This document shows, piece by piece, positions 24,912 through 33,747 of a DNA stretch of 57,428 bases; the first letter of the stretch is position 1; each line of letters opens with the position of its first letter. This DNA comes from Rectinema subterraneum (lineage in GTDB: Bacteria; Spirochaetota; Spirochaetia; Treponematales; Rectinemataceae), in NCBI GenBank assembly GCA_009768935.1, contig WESA01000011.1, forward strand, positions 1 through 57,428, read 5' to 3'. The notes under the pieces were generated by a model that saw only the letters and a list, made by a program, of their open reading frames with translations, was not told the origin of the DNA and did not search any database. A program made the position numbers and the translations under genes.

Positions 24912-26327
24912 TCAGTGATAAAAAATGAGCGTCTTTACCACGAGCGGAACGACGCGTCCATCCATGAGCGGCGAGCCGATGTCGATATAATCCCCTTCTT
25001 CAAGGCCGACCTGATCGATAATGAGGAGAGGCCGATTCTTGTCTATGCCCTTGATGGTCTGGCCGAGAGACTGGGCATAATCCCGTTTGGTGATGACAAT
25101 GAGTGGCTTGTCTGGAGGAAGATCCTTTGCAAAAACTGCAAGATTTTCTGCAATCCTTGAGAGCTCCTTGTAATCGAGGCCATGTTGCATATCAAGTGCA
25201 ATGGCGAAAATGTCGTTTGACGGATTGAGGTCCCAGCGGCGAAGTGCTTCCGTGATGTCAGAGGGGTCAGACCCCGAAACAAGCGCCGTTACCGGCACAT
25301 TCTTTAAGGGAAGAATTGATGGATCAGCCCATATTGTCGAACCGGAAAGCGTGAGTGTCTGGGCGCTCGCCCCCAGGACAGTCGCACGTCGTGTTTCTTT
25401 GGGCTGAAGAATGGTATAACGGCTGAACCTTGTTTCTTTCCTCAGGCTTTCTGCGAGAAGCGGGCCTATGTCATCATGGCAGGCGACATCTTCCACACTG
25501 TTCAGCCCGATAGGGTTATAATAATAGTATCCAATGCCGCCAGAAAACATGATGTTTTTCAGATTGGCATTTCCGGGAAGCGGTGCAGTCTGGTAGAGTT
25601 TTTCGGCGAGAGGCGATGTGCCTCCTTCGACGAGAAGGATAGTGAGCTCTGCCATTGCATCAGTGATTTTTCTCAGGTCTCCAAGAGAAGGGCGATCGCC
25701 CGGCTTTAGTTTGATGCCAACGGATGCGCAAATTGCTTCCCCGGCATTGGTAATGGCGCGAACCACAGGCCCATCGAGCTCGATGACGCGCCCGCCGAAA
25801 TTCATTGCGGCCGATGCTTCGATTTCTCCAAGGTGGAATAGTGCACCATTGGCGCTGCCGCCGCCGATATCGATATTGGCAACGGTCGCAAAATGCTGGC
25901 GGGAATAGGCTGCAGCCCCTGAACCGCGCCCAGCGATCATGCCTTCCACATTGGGGCCGGCCACCGTTACGACAAAATCTCCTGCCAGACCTGCTATTGC
26001 GGCAAGCACCTTGTCTGCATTCTGCTTTCGAGCGGTTTCTCCGGTAATGATCGCCGCGCCTGTCTCGACCTGCGAGGGCAGGATGCCGGCCTTTTCGTAT
26101 TGGGCGCGGATTATTGAGGATAACTTGTCTGCATCAATAGTCCGGGAATCGATAAGCGGCGTAAAGACGATGTCGCTTTCAAAAAGAACAGATCTGTCAG
26201 CTATATCGAGGCGGGGTATTTGGCCGGCTCTGGCTATTGCGACGAGACTAAGTTCACTGAAAACGACTTGCGTGGTAGTCGTTCCGATGTCAATGCCGAC
26301 GCTGATCATCCGCCGAGTATTGTCCAT
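24912..26327 (-). CDS. eutA: Ethanolamine ammonia-lyase reactivating factor EutA
   Basis: 471 residues of the actin-like ATPase type: phosphate-1 loop VGIDIGTTTTQVVFS at 10-24, then GAAIITGETARKQNADKVL, and NIDIGGGSANGALF. EutA exchanges damaged cobalamin on EutBC at the cost of ATP. The ATG at 26327 lies 4 bases after the eutN stop and has no Shine-Dalgarno sequence; instead ACCTCC, complementary to one, stands right before it. The only other candidate, Met7, has no better signal. Translation probably depends on coupling to eutN. Confidence 0.93.
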   Translation of the reverse strand: MDNTRRMISVGIDIGTTTTQVVFSELSLVAIARAGQIPRLDIADRSVLFESDIVFTPLIDSRTIDADKLSSIIRAQYEKAGILPSQVETGAAIITGETARKQNADKVLAAIAGLAGDFVVTVAGPNVEGMIAGRGSGAAAYSRQHFATVANIDIGGGSANGALFHLGEIEASAAMNFGGRVIELDGPVVRAITNAGEAICASVGIKLKPGDRPSLGDLRKITDAMAELTILLVEGGTSPLAEKLYQTAPLPGNANLKNIMFSGGIGYYYYNPIGLNSVEDVACHDDIGPLLAESLRKETRFSRYTILQPKETRRATVLGASAQTLTLSGSTIWADPSILPLKNVPVTALVSGSDPSDITEALRRWDLNPSNDIFAIALDMQHGLDYKELSRIAENLAVFAKDLPPDKPLIVITKRDYAQSLGQTIKGIDKNRPLLIIDQVGLEEGDYIDIGSPLMDGRVVPLVVKTLIFYH

Positions 26328-26333
26328 GGAGGT

Positions 26334-26624
26334 TTATTGTTTCCGGTACGTTACTTTGCCTTCGACTTCGAGCGAGTCGATAACTGCAACAATGACTGCA
26401 TCAATTGGAAGACCATCGGTAAAGGTTGTCTGGCGAGCCGAGCTGCCTTCGGTTACGACTACGATATCTCCTTTCCCAGCATCAACAGTATCGATTGCAA
26501 CAAAGGGTTCCCCGCTCGCTTTACCTGCGGTGTTCACTTCTCTCACAAGCAGAAGTTTCCGCCCGCTGAGTTTTTCCTGTTTCATCGTCGCCACAACTGT
26601 GCCAATGACAGAAGCTATGCGCAT
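26334..26624 (-). CDS. eutN: Pentameric microcompartment vertex protein (EutN/CcmL family)
   Basis: 96 residues from ATG 26624 (MRIASVIGTVVATMKQEKLS), with GAGGTG 5 bases before it; the longer frame from 26687 would cover the promoter and is rejected. Conserved pieces are GRKLLLVREVN, PFVAIDTVDAGKGDIVVVTEGSSARQ and PIDAVIVAVIDSLEV. Pentamers of this family cap the vertices of the icosahedral shell. It is the first gene of the eut operon. Confidence 0.95.
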   Translation of the reverse strand: MRIASVIGTVVATMKQEKLSGRKLLLVREVNTAGKASGEPFVAIDTVDAGKGDIVVVTEGSSARQTTFTDGLPIDAVIVAVIDSLEVEGKVTYRKQ

Positions 26625-26660
26625 AGACACCTCGAAGAAGAAATAGATTGCTAAATTTTG

Positions 26661-26689
26661 ATTATAGAACTCATTGATGACTGGCACAA
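26661..26689 (-). promoter_or_regulatory. Sigma-70 promoter of the eut operon
   Basis: Minus strand TTGTGC (26689-26684), a 17-base spacer and a consensus TATAAT (26666-26661), 37 bases before the eutN start. No EutR or EutVW-type antiterminator hairpin is apparent in the short leader. Confidence 0.7.
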
Positions 26690-26737
26690 GCTTGGGAGCA
26701 CCAATATCCCGAATATGTCTAGTGCGGATTTAGCGCC

Positions 26738-26802
26738 AAAAATAATTCTTTCGGATGAAAAATCCTGACATTCGTTGAAAAATTATGCAGATGATTGAAA
26801 AA
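26738..26802. repeat. Four A5 tracts phased at exactly 20 bp in the grpE/eut intergenic region
   Basis: Runs of five A start at 26738, 26758, 26778 and 26798. The last three sit in near-identical copies of TGAAAAATC or TGAAAAATT (26756, 26776, 26796). The last ends 6 bases before the grpE -35 box. Spacing of about two helical turns puts all tracts on one face, as in curved DNA, UP elements or tandem activator sites. Confidence 0.8.
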
Positions 26803-26808
26803 TCTGTG

Positions 26809-26838
26809 TTGACGGTTAAGCTTTTTCGTTATTATTTT
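26809..26838 (+). promoter_or_regulatory. Candidate promoter of grpE-dnaK-dnaJ
   Basis: TTGACG (26809-26814), a 17-18-base spacer and TTATTT/TATTTT (26832-26838), about 50 bases before the grpE start. No CIRCE inverted repeat (TTAGCACTC-N9-GAGTGCTAA) is present, so HrcA control is not supported here. Confidence 0.55.
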
Positions 26839-26884
26839 CAACATACCAATACAATAGATCCATAGATCCATTACAGGGTGAAGA

Positions 26885-27670
26885 ATGTCCAAACATAAAC
26901 ACGAACACGGCCAATCATCAAATACGATGAAACCGGAACAGACAATGTCTGCAGAGTCTCTCAGCTCGCTGCAGAACCAGCAGGCGGAAGGCCAGGCTGG
27001 TGTGCCTGAGGTGGAAATCCAGCCTGATGCTGAGCCCGATATGGCCGGGCAACCAGGCGCGCAGCCAGGTGCAGTCACCACGCCTGAGGCACAGCTTGCA
27101 GCAGCCAAAGCAGAAATAGAATTGCTCAAGGCTCAGCTTGCAGAGCTGAACGATAAGTACCTGCGAGCGCTTGCGGAGCAGGTCAACTTCCGCAAACGGA
27201 TGACAAAAGAAAAAGAAGAGTACCAGCAGTACGCGCTTTCGACGCTTCTTTCGGATCTCATTCCGGTACTCGATGATTTCGACAGGTCGCTGGAAGCTGC
27301 CGCGCAGTCGCAGAATGATGTGTCGAAAGTAATAGAAGGAATTCGCCTCGTCCAGAAGCGACTTCTGGATACGCTTGCGAACAAGTATGGGCTTGCGCGC
27401 TACGATGCCGAGGGCAGCGTTTTTGATCCGCATATGCATGAGGCCATGTTCTCGGATCAGGGTGATGTTACCGAGCCAACAGTTACCCAGGAGTTCATGC
27501 CAGGATACAAGCTGCATGATCGCGTGATTCGGGCGGCAAAAGTAAAAGTCACTGTGCCCGCGAATAATGGAGCAGAGAAGGCGCCAGCACAGATGGAAAA
27601 AGCGCAGGGCCAAGCCCAAGATGAATCCAGTACCGCAAACAGCAGCTCTTCTGGTCAGAATGATGTCTGA
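26885..27670 (+). CDS. grpE: Nucleotide exchange factor GrpE
   Basis: 261 residues, about 60-70 longer than typical GrpE. Residues 1-75 are low-complexity (Gln, Glu, Pro, Ala). Residues about 76-140 form the long coiled-coil (AEIELLKAQLAELNDKYLRA, LAEQVNFRKRMTKEKEEYQQ). The beta-domain follows (GLARYDAEGSVFDPHMHEAM, then QEFMPGYKLHDRVIRAAKVKV). Another disordered Gln/Ser/Ala tail of about 30 residues ends the protein. GrpE releases ADP from DnaK. The gene precedes dnaK by 58 bases. The long tails are unusual, but the core is intact. Confidence 0.95.
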   Translation: MSKHKHEHGQSSNTMKPEQTMSAESLSSLQNQQAEGQAGVPEVEIQPDAEPDMAGQPGAQPGAVTTPEAQLAAAKAEIELLKAQLAELNDKYLRALAEQVNFRKRMTKEKEEYQQYALSTLLSDLIPVLDDFDRSLEAAAQSQNDVSKVIEGIRLVQKRLLDTLANKYGLARYDAEGSVFDPHMHEAMFSDQGDVTEPTVTQEFMPGYKLHDRVIRAAKVKVTVPANNGAEKAPAQMEKAQGQAQDESSTANSSSSGQNDV

Positions 27671-27728
27671 TTTGCTTTATAGCAGGTATTTTCGTTAATT
27701 TAGATAGTAAAGATAAGGAGAACACAAT

Positions 27729-29669
27729 ATGGGAAGGATTATTGGCATTGATTTGGGAACAACTAATTCCTGCGTCGCTGTCATGGAGGGTGGGGAACCG
27801 ATCGTTATCGCGAATTCCGAAGGTCAGCGAACGACACCATCCATCGTCGGCTTCACTGCAAAGGGCGAGCGAGTAGTCGGACAGCCAGCCAAGAACCAGA
27901 TGATCACCAACGCGGAAAACACGATTTTCTCCATCAAGAGATTCATGGGGCGCCGCTATGCTGAAGTTCAGCAGGAAATCAAGATGGTGCCCTACAAGGT
28001 CATCGACAATGGCAACGATGTGCGCGTCGAGGCAGGTGGCAAGCTGTACAGCCCCCAGGAAATCAGTGCCTTCATTCTTCAGAAAATGAAGAAAACCGCT
28101 GAGGATTATCTCGGCGAACCGGTTACTGAAGCAGTTATCACCGTTCCTGCGTACTTCAACGATTCGCAGCGACAGGCGACCAAGGATGCAGGCCGCATTG
28201 CGGGGCTCGAGGTCAAGCGCATTATCAACGAGCCGACCGCAGCAAGCCTCGCGTACGGCTTCAACAAGGACCAGAAGAAAGAGAAGACCATCGCGGTGTA
28301 CGACCTCGGCGGCGGCACATTCGATATTTCCATCCTCGAGCTTGGCGAAGGCGTGTTCGAGGTCAAGTCCACCAACGGCGATACGCACCTTGGCGGCGAT
28401 GATTTCGACCGTCGCATCATGCAATGGCTCGTCGACGAGTTCAAGAACGATACGGGCATCGATCTGTCGCAGGACCGCATGGCGCTCCAGCGCCTCCGCG
28501 AGGCTTCCGAAAAGGCAAAGATCGAGCTTTCCAACATGCAGCAGACCGAAATCAATCTGCCGTTCATTACGGCGGATGCATCGGGGCCCAAGCACTTGCA
28601 GAAGACCCTCACGAGGGCTCGTTTCGAGCAGATGTGCATGGACCTTATCGAGCGTACACGCGAGCCGTGCATGAAGGCGCTTGCTGATGCAGGTCTTACC
28701 GCTGCGCAGATCGACGAAGTCATTCTCGTCGGCGGCTCCACCAGGACTCCTCGCGTGCAGCAGATGGTGCGCGAGATTTTCGGCAAAGAGCCTTCCAAGG
28801 GAGTTAACCCTGACGAAGCGGTCGCTATTGGTGCTGCCATTCAGGGTGGTATCCTCGGCGGCGAAGTAAAAGACGTACTTCTTCTCGATGTAACGCCGCT
28901 TTCGCTCGGCATTGAGACTCTCGGCGGCGTCTTTACGCGGCTTATTCCGCGCAATACAACGATCCCTTGCCGCAAGAGCCAGATTTTCTCCACGGCCGCT
29001 GATGGTCAGACCGCGGTTTCGATCCACGTGCTTCAGGGCGAGCGCGAGATGGCAAGCCAGAACCGGACCCTCGGGCGCTTCGACCTTGTCGGTATTCCGC
29101 CGGCTCCGCGAGGTGTGCCCCAGATCGAGGTAACCTTCGATATCGATGCGAACGGCATCGTGCACGTGTCCGCAAAGGATCTCGGCACGGGCAAAGAGCA
29201 GAAGATCCGAATCGAAGCATCGAGCGGGCTCAATGACAGCGAAATTGACCGCATGGTCAAAGAAGCCGAAGCCCATGCTGAGGAAGACCGCCGCGAGCGC
29301 GAGCGTATCGATGCGCGCAACGAAGCCGATTCGCTCATTTACACAACCGAAAAAGCCCTCAAGGAAGTCGGCGATAAGATCGGTGCAGGCGAAAAAGCTG
29401 CGGTAGAAAATGCAATCAAAGATCTCAAGTCAGTCATGGAAGGCAAAGATACCGAGCTCATCAAGCAGAAGACCGAAGCGCTCAAGCAGGCTTCATATAA
29501 GCTTTCCGAAGAGCTCTATCGCAATGCGTCGGCGCAAAGCGGCGGAGCAGCGGGCGGATCTGCGAGCGGCGCTGCGGGTGCGGCAAATGAATCCGCATCT
29601 TCGGAATCCAATGACCAAACCAAGAATGCGGACGATGTCGATTACAAAGTAGTCGACGACGATAAATAA
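27729..29669 (+). CDS. dnaK: Chaperone DnaK (Hsp70)
   Basis: 646 residues, full length. ATPase domain about 1-385: [90 protein letters not shown]. The linker [19 protein letters not shown] leads to the substrate-binding domain ([20 protein letters not shown]). A Gly/Ala/Ser-rich tail ends in [15 protein letters not shown] lies 8 bases before the ATG. The antisense frame is open over most of the gene, a by-product of its codon use. Confidence 0.98.
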   Translation: MGRIIGIDLGTTNSCVAVMEGGEPIVIANSEGQRTTPSIVGFTAKGERVVGQPAKNQMITNAENTIFSIKRFMGRRYAEVQQEIKMVPYKVIDNGNDVRVEAGGKLYSPQEISAFILQKMKKTAEDYLGEPVTEAVITVPAYFNDSQRQATKDAGRIAGLEVKRIINEPTAASLAYGFNKDQKKEKTIAVYDLGGGTFDISILELGEGVFEVKSTNGDTHLGGDDFDRRIMQWLVDEFKNDTGIDLSQDRMALQRLREASEKAKIELSNMQQTEINLPFITADASGPKHLQKTLTRARFEQMCMDLIERTREPCMKALADAGLTAAQIDEVILVGGSTRTPRVQQMVREIFGKEPSKGVNPDEAVAIGAAIQGGILGGEVKDVLLLDVTPLSLGIETLGGVFTRLIPRNTTIPCRKSQIFSTAADGQTAVSIHVLQGEREMASQNRTLGRFDLVGIPPAPRGVPQIEVTFDIDANGIVHVSAKDLGTGKEQKIRIEASSGLNDSEIDRMVKEAEAHAEEDRRERERIDARNEADSLIYTTEKALKEVGDKIGAGEKAAVENAIKDLKSVMEGKDTELIKQKTEALKQASYKLSEELYRNASAQSGGAAGGSASGAAGAANESASSESNDQTKNADDVDYKVVDDDK

Positions 29670-29687
29670 CACATTAAATTACGAATG

Positions 29688-29717
29688 GGCGGCTGGGCGC
29701 ATGTTCAGCCGCCTTTT
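29688..29717 (+). terminator. Hairpin between dnaK and dnaJ
   Basis: Perfect 8-bp stem GGCGGCTG (29688-29695) / CAGCCGCC (29706-29713), a 10-base loop, then TTTT. It fits a weak intrinsic terminator that lowers dnaJ relative to dnaK. The dnaJ start is 25 bases further on. Confidence 0.65.
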
Positions 29718-29741
29718 CGCTGATTGAGAGGGTGGTCGGAA

Positions 29742-30869
29742 GTGGCCAAACGCGATTATTACGAAGTGCTCGGGGTGCCAAAAACCGCCACGAAAGACGA
29801 TATAAAAAAGGCATACCGCAAGCTTGCGATACAATATCATCCCGACAAAAATCCAGGCGACAAAAATGCCGAAGAGAAATTCAAGGAAGCGACCGAAGCC
29901 TACGAAATTCTTGGCGACGAGCAGAAGCGCCAGGCATATGATCAATTCGGCTTTGCGGGAGTGGAAGGCATGGCTGGTACCTCCCAGCAGGATTATGCCA
30001 ATGTATTCCATGATTTCGAGGATCTCTTCAGCGGATTTGGCGATTTTTCTTCTATTTTTGGGTCATTTTTCGGAGAGGGAGCACAGCAGCGCGGAGGAAG
30101 TCGAGTCAATCGCGGCGCCAATCTGCGCTATGACATAGAACTGCCATTCGAAAAGGCCGTTTTCGGGACCACAATCGAAATTTCGTACAGCAGGGACGAT
30201 ACCTGCAAGACATGCAGCGGCACAGGATCGCGCGACGGCCAGGGCCGAAAAATCTGTTCAATGTGCAAAGGCACAGGCCAAATTCGGCGCAGCTCGGGCT
30301 TTTTCGCGATTTCGCAGCCATGCCCGGTCTGTCATGGCGAAGGCACAGTTATAGAAAACCCATGCCCTGACTGCGGTGGCATCGGTGTTGTAAAGAAAAA
30401 GCAGAAAATTCGCGTCACAATCCCTGCGGGCGTCGAAGATGGCAAGCGCGTGACTGTGCCTGGACAGGGCAATGCGGGCCCCAATGGAGGGCCGCCCGGC
30501 GATCTGCATGTGTTCATCCATGTCCGTCCGCATGACATTTTCGAACGACAGGATGACGATCTCTATTGCGCAGCCTATGTCGATTTTGCGACTGCTGCAT
30601 TGGGCGGTGAAATTATCATCCCGACGCTCGAAGGGCGCAAGATTTCTGTTCAGGTTCCTGCGGGCACGCAGAGCGGCAAACTGCTCAGGATCAAAGAAGA
30701 AGGTGTGCCGATTTCCGGTGGACGGCGCGGCGATCTCTATATCAAGATATTCGTAAAGGTACCTGTGCGGCTTTCGCGGCGTGGCCGGGAGCTTCTTGAA
30801 GAATTCAGGACAGTTGAGGGCGAGACCAATCAGCCGGAGCTCTTGCGGCTTAAGGATGTGCCGCACTGA
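29742..30869 (+). CDS. dnaJ: Co-chaperone DnaJ (Hsp40)
   Basis: 375 residues from GTG 29742, which gives the canonical start [20 protein letters not shown] and has GGTGG 6 bases ahead; a TTG six codons earlier is in frame but less likely. J-domain 1-70 with the HPD triad in [12 protein letters not shown]; a Gly/Phe-rich stretch about 75-120; four zinc-binding CxxCxGxG repeats ([32 protein letters not shown]); then the C-terminal substrate-binding beta domains ([20 protein letters not shown]). It stimulates the DnaK ATPase. Confidence 0.97.
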   Translation: MAKRDYYEVLGVPKTATKDDIKKAYRKLAIQYHPDKNPGDKNAEEKFKEATEAYEILGDEQKRQAYDQFGFAGVEGMAGTSQQDYANVFHDFEDLFSGFGDFSSIFGSFFGEGAQQRGGSRVNRGANLRYDIELPFEKAVFGTTIEISYSRDDTCKTCSGTGSRDGQGRKICSMCKGTGQIRRSSGFFAISQPCPVCHGEGTVIENPCPDCGGIGVVKKKQKIRVTIPAGVEDGKRVTVPGQGNAGPNGGPPGDLHVFIHVRPHDIFERQDDDLYCAAYVDFATAALGGEIIIPTLEGRKISVQVPAGTQSGKLLRIKEEGVPISGGRRGDLYIKIFVKVPVRLSRRGRELLEEFRTVEGETNQPELLRLKDVPH

Positions 30870-30983
30870 AGGCAAAAATAAAATGATAAGGTCGTCCCGC
30901 GCTCGCGAGACAGCCTTTCTTGTTTGTGGAATATGCGCGCGACAAAAGTCAGCCTGTTCAGCACCAAGCCGCGGCGCTTCTCA

Positions 30984-31193
30984 TTATGGAATAATCTGTA
31001 CAACCCTGTACCCAGCATCGGCAACTGCGGCGCGCAGCGCCTGGTCGTCGAGGTTGTCGCCATCGACAATCGCTTCGCGCTCGAGAAGGTTCACTTTCGC
31101 GGATTTGACGCCAGGCACATCCTCGAGAGCCGACTGCACATGCATGACGCAATGGCCGCAGCTCATACCTTCGATTTTCAATAACTTCTTCAT
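30984..31193 (-). CDS. copZ: Copper chaperone (single heavy-metal-associated domain)
   Basis: 69 residues. HMA ferredoxin-like fold with the metal site GMSCGHC (Cys12, Cys15), then DVPGVKSAKVNLLEREAIVD and AAVADAGYRVVQI. The start at ATG 31193 has GGGAG 8 bases ahead; the longer open frame adds an arginine-rich segment with no family match. It lies 116 bases downstream of copA and delivers Cu(I) to it. A promoter lies in the gap, so it can be made separately. Confidence 0.92.
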   Translation of the reverse strand: MKKLLKIEGMSCGHCVMHVQSALEDVPGVKSAKVNLLEREAIVDGDNLDDQALRAAVADAGYRVVQIIP

Positions 31194-31273
31194 GGTTCGC
31201 TCCCTTCTCTGAAATATTCGATTAAGCCCGCCCGTCTGCAGCCTGCGCGGGCAAACACGCATTTCTATAATCA

Positions 31274-31302
31274 ATTATATAACTTTTCGATGCCGCAAGC
31301 AA
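31274..31302 (-). promoter_or_regulatory. Candidate promoter of copZ
   Basis: Minus strand TTGCTT (31302-31297), a 17-base spacer and a consensus TATAAT (31279-31274), in the gap after copA. The roughly 80-base leader includes a GC-rich inverted repeat (GCCCG near 31226, CGGGC near 31247) that might fold. No CueR-type long spacer is seen. Confidence 0.55.
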
Positions 31303-31308
31303 AATTTT

Positions 31309-33576
31309 CTATTCACATGAAGCTTCGGGCTTGCGGTACCCTTTGAGCCTGAGCGCGTTCGTCACTACTGAAACCGAGCTGAGGGACATTGCCGCTGCAG
31401 CAAAAACCGGCGAAAGCAGAGGCCCGCCAAACACGTACAAAAGCCCCGCTGCGATCGGAATTCCCAGCACATTGTAGCCAAAAGCCCAGAAAAGGTTCTG
31501 CCGGATTGTCTTGATGACGCGCCGCGACAGGTGAATCGCGGTTGCGACATCGCAGATGTTGTTGTGCATGAGCACGATATCCGCGCTCTCCATGGCAATG
31601 TCGGTACCGGCAGCAACTGCTATGCCGACATCTGCCTGCGCAAGTGCTGGCGCATCATTTATGCCGTCGCCGACCATGGCGATTTTTCGTCCCGATGCCT
31701 GAATGCGTTTGATTATCGATGCTTTTTCAGAGGGCAGAACCTCTGCATACACTTCGGAAATCCCGACCTGTGCGGCAATTGCATCTGCAGTGCAGCGGCT
31801 GTCGCCGGTGATCATCGCCACATCGATGCCGAGTTTTTTGAGCGCGGCAACAACCGCACGTGCTTCAGGCCGAGGCTGATCTGCTACGGCAATAAGCCCG
31901 ACAGGCAGCGAATTTTTCATCACGAACATCGGCGTCTTGCCCATGCCCGCAAGCTGTGTCGCCTTTTCCTGCAGATCCGACGCGTGCTTCGGGATTGAAA
32001 TTCCTAGCGACTCTGCGAGAGCCGCATTGCCGACAGCAAGGGTTGCGCTGCCTGCGACTCCGCCAGATATCTTCGCGACAATTCCTTTTCCTGGAATGGT
32101 TTCTACGTGGTCCGGGCGGGAAATGGCAAGCCCTTTTTCGCGCGCCTGGGAGACAATAGCATCAGCAAGCGGGTGCCCCGAGGCGAGTTCGACCGAAGCG
32201 GCCAGGCCCAGCACCTCCTCTGTAGAATAGCCTTCTGCCGGCACCACATCGGTCAGGGCAGGCTTTCCTTTCGTGATGGTTCCTGTTTTATCGAACAGCA
32301 CAGTGTGTATCTTGTGAACGGTTTCGAGCGCTTCTCCCGATTTGATGAGTATGCCCAATTCGGCGCCCTTGCCTGTGCCGACCATGACTGCTGTCGGCGT
32401 GGCAAGGCCAAGCGCGCAGGGGCATGCAATCGTAAGAACCGAAACAAATACGGTGAGTGCAAAGGTAATTGTGTGCCCGGCGATGAGCCAGCCGAATGCC
32501 GCGATGAGCGCAATGCCCATCACAACCGGCACAAAAACCGCCGAAACCTGATCCGCCAGCCGCGCGATCGGCGCCTTGCTGCTCTGCGCTTCTTCAACCA
32601 AGCGTATAATTCTTGCCAGCGCGGTATCCTCACCTACTTTTTCAGCAATCATCACCAGCGACCCGTTGAGGTTTATGGTACCGCTGTACACCGGGGCACC
32701 GCTTGCCTTCTCCACGGGCATGCTTTCGCCTGTGAGCATGGATTCGTCGACCGAGGAATTGCCGCTACGTACTTTTCCATCGACAGGGATCCGCTCGCCT
32801 GCGCGCACGAGCAGCAGGTTCCCGGGCTTCACATCATCGACAGGCACTTTTCGTTCCTGTTCGCCTTCCAGAATCGTCGCAATTGCAGGGCGCAATTTCA
32901 TGAGCTTGCGCACTGCTTCGGACGTGCGGCGCTTCGAGCGCGATTCGAGGTTCTTGCCCAGCATGATGAGTGTGATGATGATCGCAGCGGTTTCGAAGTA
33001 GAGCTGCATACTGGCGCTATGGTCGCCGCTTGCAATTCGCCACATCGAAAAGAGGCTATAGAGAATCGCCGAGCTGGTTCCGATCGCGATCAGGCTGTCC
33101 ATGTTCGGCGACAGATGGAACAAAGACTTGAATCCATGGATATAGAAGGATTTGCCCGCAACAAGAACGGGGATGAGGAGCACAAGCTGCACAAGCGCAA
33201 ATGCGAGCGGCGCCGTGCGATGATCGATGAAGGGCGGCAAAGGAAGGCCAATCATCGAGCCCATCGCGATATAAAGAAGAATTACAGCAAAAACTGCGGA
33301 CACAGTAAAGCGAGTCCATCCATAGGCTTCATAGATCGGCGGCGGAGCGCTCGAAGGTTTTTCGAGCAGCTCGGCTTCGTATCCGGCTTTTTTGACTGCA
33401 GCCTGTATTTGCGCCACATCGACGGCAGTGGGGTCGAATTCGACTTCCATCCGCTCAGTGGCGAGATTCACTGATACGCGTGCAATGCCCGGCAGCTTGC
33501 CGACCGCGCGTTCATTCGCAGCTACGCACGCTGCGCATGTCATGCCCTTCAGCGCAAAGGTTTTGTAAACTGGCAT
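31309..33576 (-). CDS. copA: Copper-translocating P1B-type ATPase
   Basis: 755 residues. One N-terminal HMA domain (GMTCAACVA, Cys14/Cys17), then membrane helices. The actuator motif [11 protein letters not shown], the membrane CPC in [19 protein letters not shown], the phosphorylation site [10 protein letters not shown], the HP motif in [12 protein letters not shown], and [20 protein letters not shown] are all intact. CPC plus a C-terminal MSxSS-like element ([20 protein letters not shown]) indicates Cu(I) export from the cytosol. GAGAGAGG lies upstream of the ATG. It comes before copZ in the same direction. Confidence 0.96.
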   Translation of the reverse strand: MPVYKTFALKGMTCAACVAANERAVGKLPGIARVSVNLATERMEVEFDPTAVDVAQIQAAVKKAGYEAELLEKPSSAPPPIYEAYGWTRFTVSAVFAVILLYIAMGSMIGLPLPPFIDHRTAPLAFALVQLVLLIPVLVAGKSFYIHGFKSLFHLSPNMDSLIAIGTSSAILYSLFSMWRIASGDHSASMQLYFETAAIIITLIMLGKNLESRSKRRTSEAVRKLMKLRPAIATILEGEQERKVPVDDVKPGNLLLVRAGERIPVDGKVRSGNSSVDESMLTGESMPVEKASGAPVYSGTINLNGSLVMIAEKVGEDTALARIIRLVEEAQSSKAPIARLADQVSAVFVPVVMGIALIAAFGWLIAGHTITFALTVFVSVLTIACPCALGLATPTAVMVGTGKGAELGILIKSGEALETVHKIHTVLFDKTGTITKGKPALTDVVPAEGYSTEEVLGLAASVELASGHPLADAIVSQAREKGLAISRPDHVETIPGKGIVAKISGGVAGSATLAVGNAALAESLGISIPKHASDLQEKATQLAGMGKTPMFVMKNSLPVGLIAVADQPRPEARAVVAALKKLGIDVAMITGDSRCTADAIAAQVGISEVYAEVLPSEKASIIKRIQASGRKIAMVGDGINDAPALAQADVGIAVAAGTDIAMESADIVLMHNNICDVATAIHLSRRVIKTIRQNLFWAFGYNVLGIPIAAGLLYVFGGPLLSPVFAAAAMSLSSVSVVTNALRLKGYRKPEASCE

Positions 33577-33687
33577 GTAGTCACCTCTCTCTTCAAAGAT
33601 ACGATAAAATGAAATAGATGACTACTCCAGTATTTAATTATGCATTGCAGTGTAAGTCAGAATGAGAGATATTCACGGGTGACCATT

Positions 33688-33723
33688 GCGGATGCATTCA
33701 CCGGGATAAATGAACGCATCCGC
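33688..33723 (-). promoter_or_regulatory. Stem-loop between flavoprotein and copA
   Basis: A 13-bp stem with one G-U pair (GCGGATGCATTCA 33688-33700 / TGAACGCATCCGC 33711-33723) and a 10-base loop, 25 bases after the flavoprotein stop. It lacks a U-run, so termination would be factor-dependent, or it may act as a 3' stabiliser. Confidence 0.5.
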
Positions 33724-33747
33724 GAATAGGCCAACTGCAATGAAAGA

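Noticed and set aside
26690..26740. Possible sigma-54 (-24/-12) promoter for eut, TGGCGC...CGC on the minus strand near 26735
   Set aside because: The GG/GC spacing fits, but the conserved TT before GC is missing and a good sigma-70 promoter lies closer to the gene.
26625..26884. CIRCE or sigma-32 heat-shock element before grpE
   Set aside because: No TTAGCACTC-N9-GAGTGCTAA repeat and no CTTGAA...CCCCAT pattern is found.
27549..29276. Open frame of 575 codons antisense to dnaK
   Set aside because: dnaK is unmistakable in the other strand. Long antisense openness follows from its codon bias, and the antisense translation has no recognisable domain and no ribosome-binding site.
32107..33474. 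Open frame of 455 codons antisense to copA
   Set aside because: It overlaps intact copA motifs. The translation is Cys/His/Arg-rich with no family resemblance, so it is a shadow frame.
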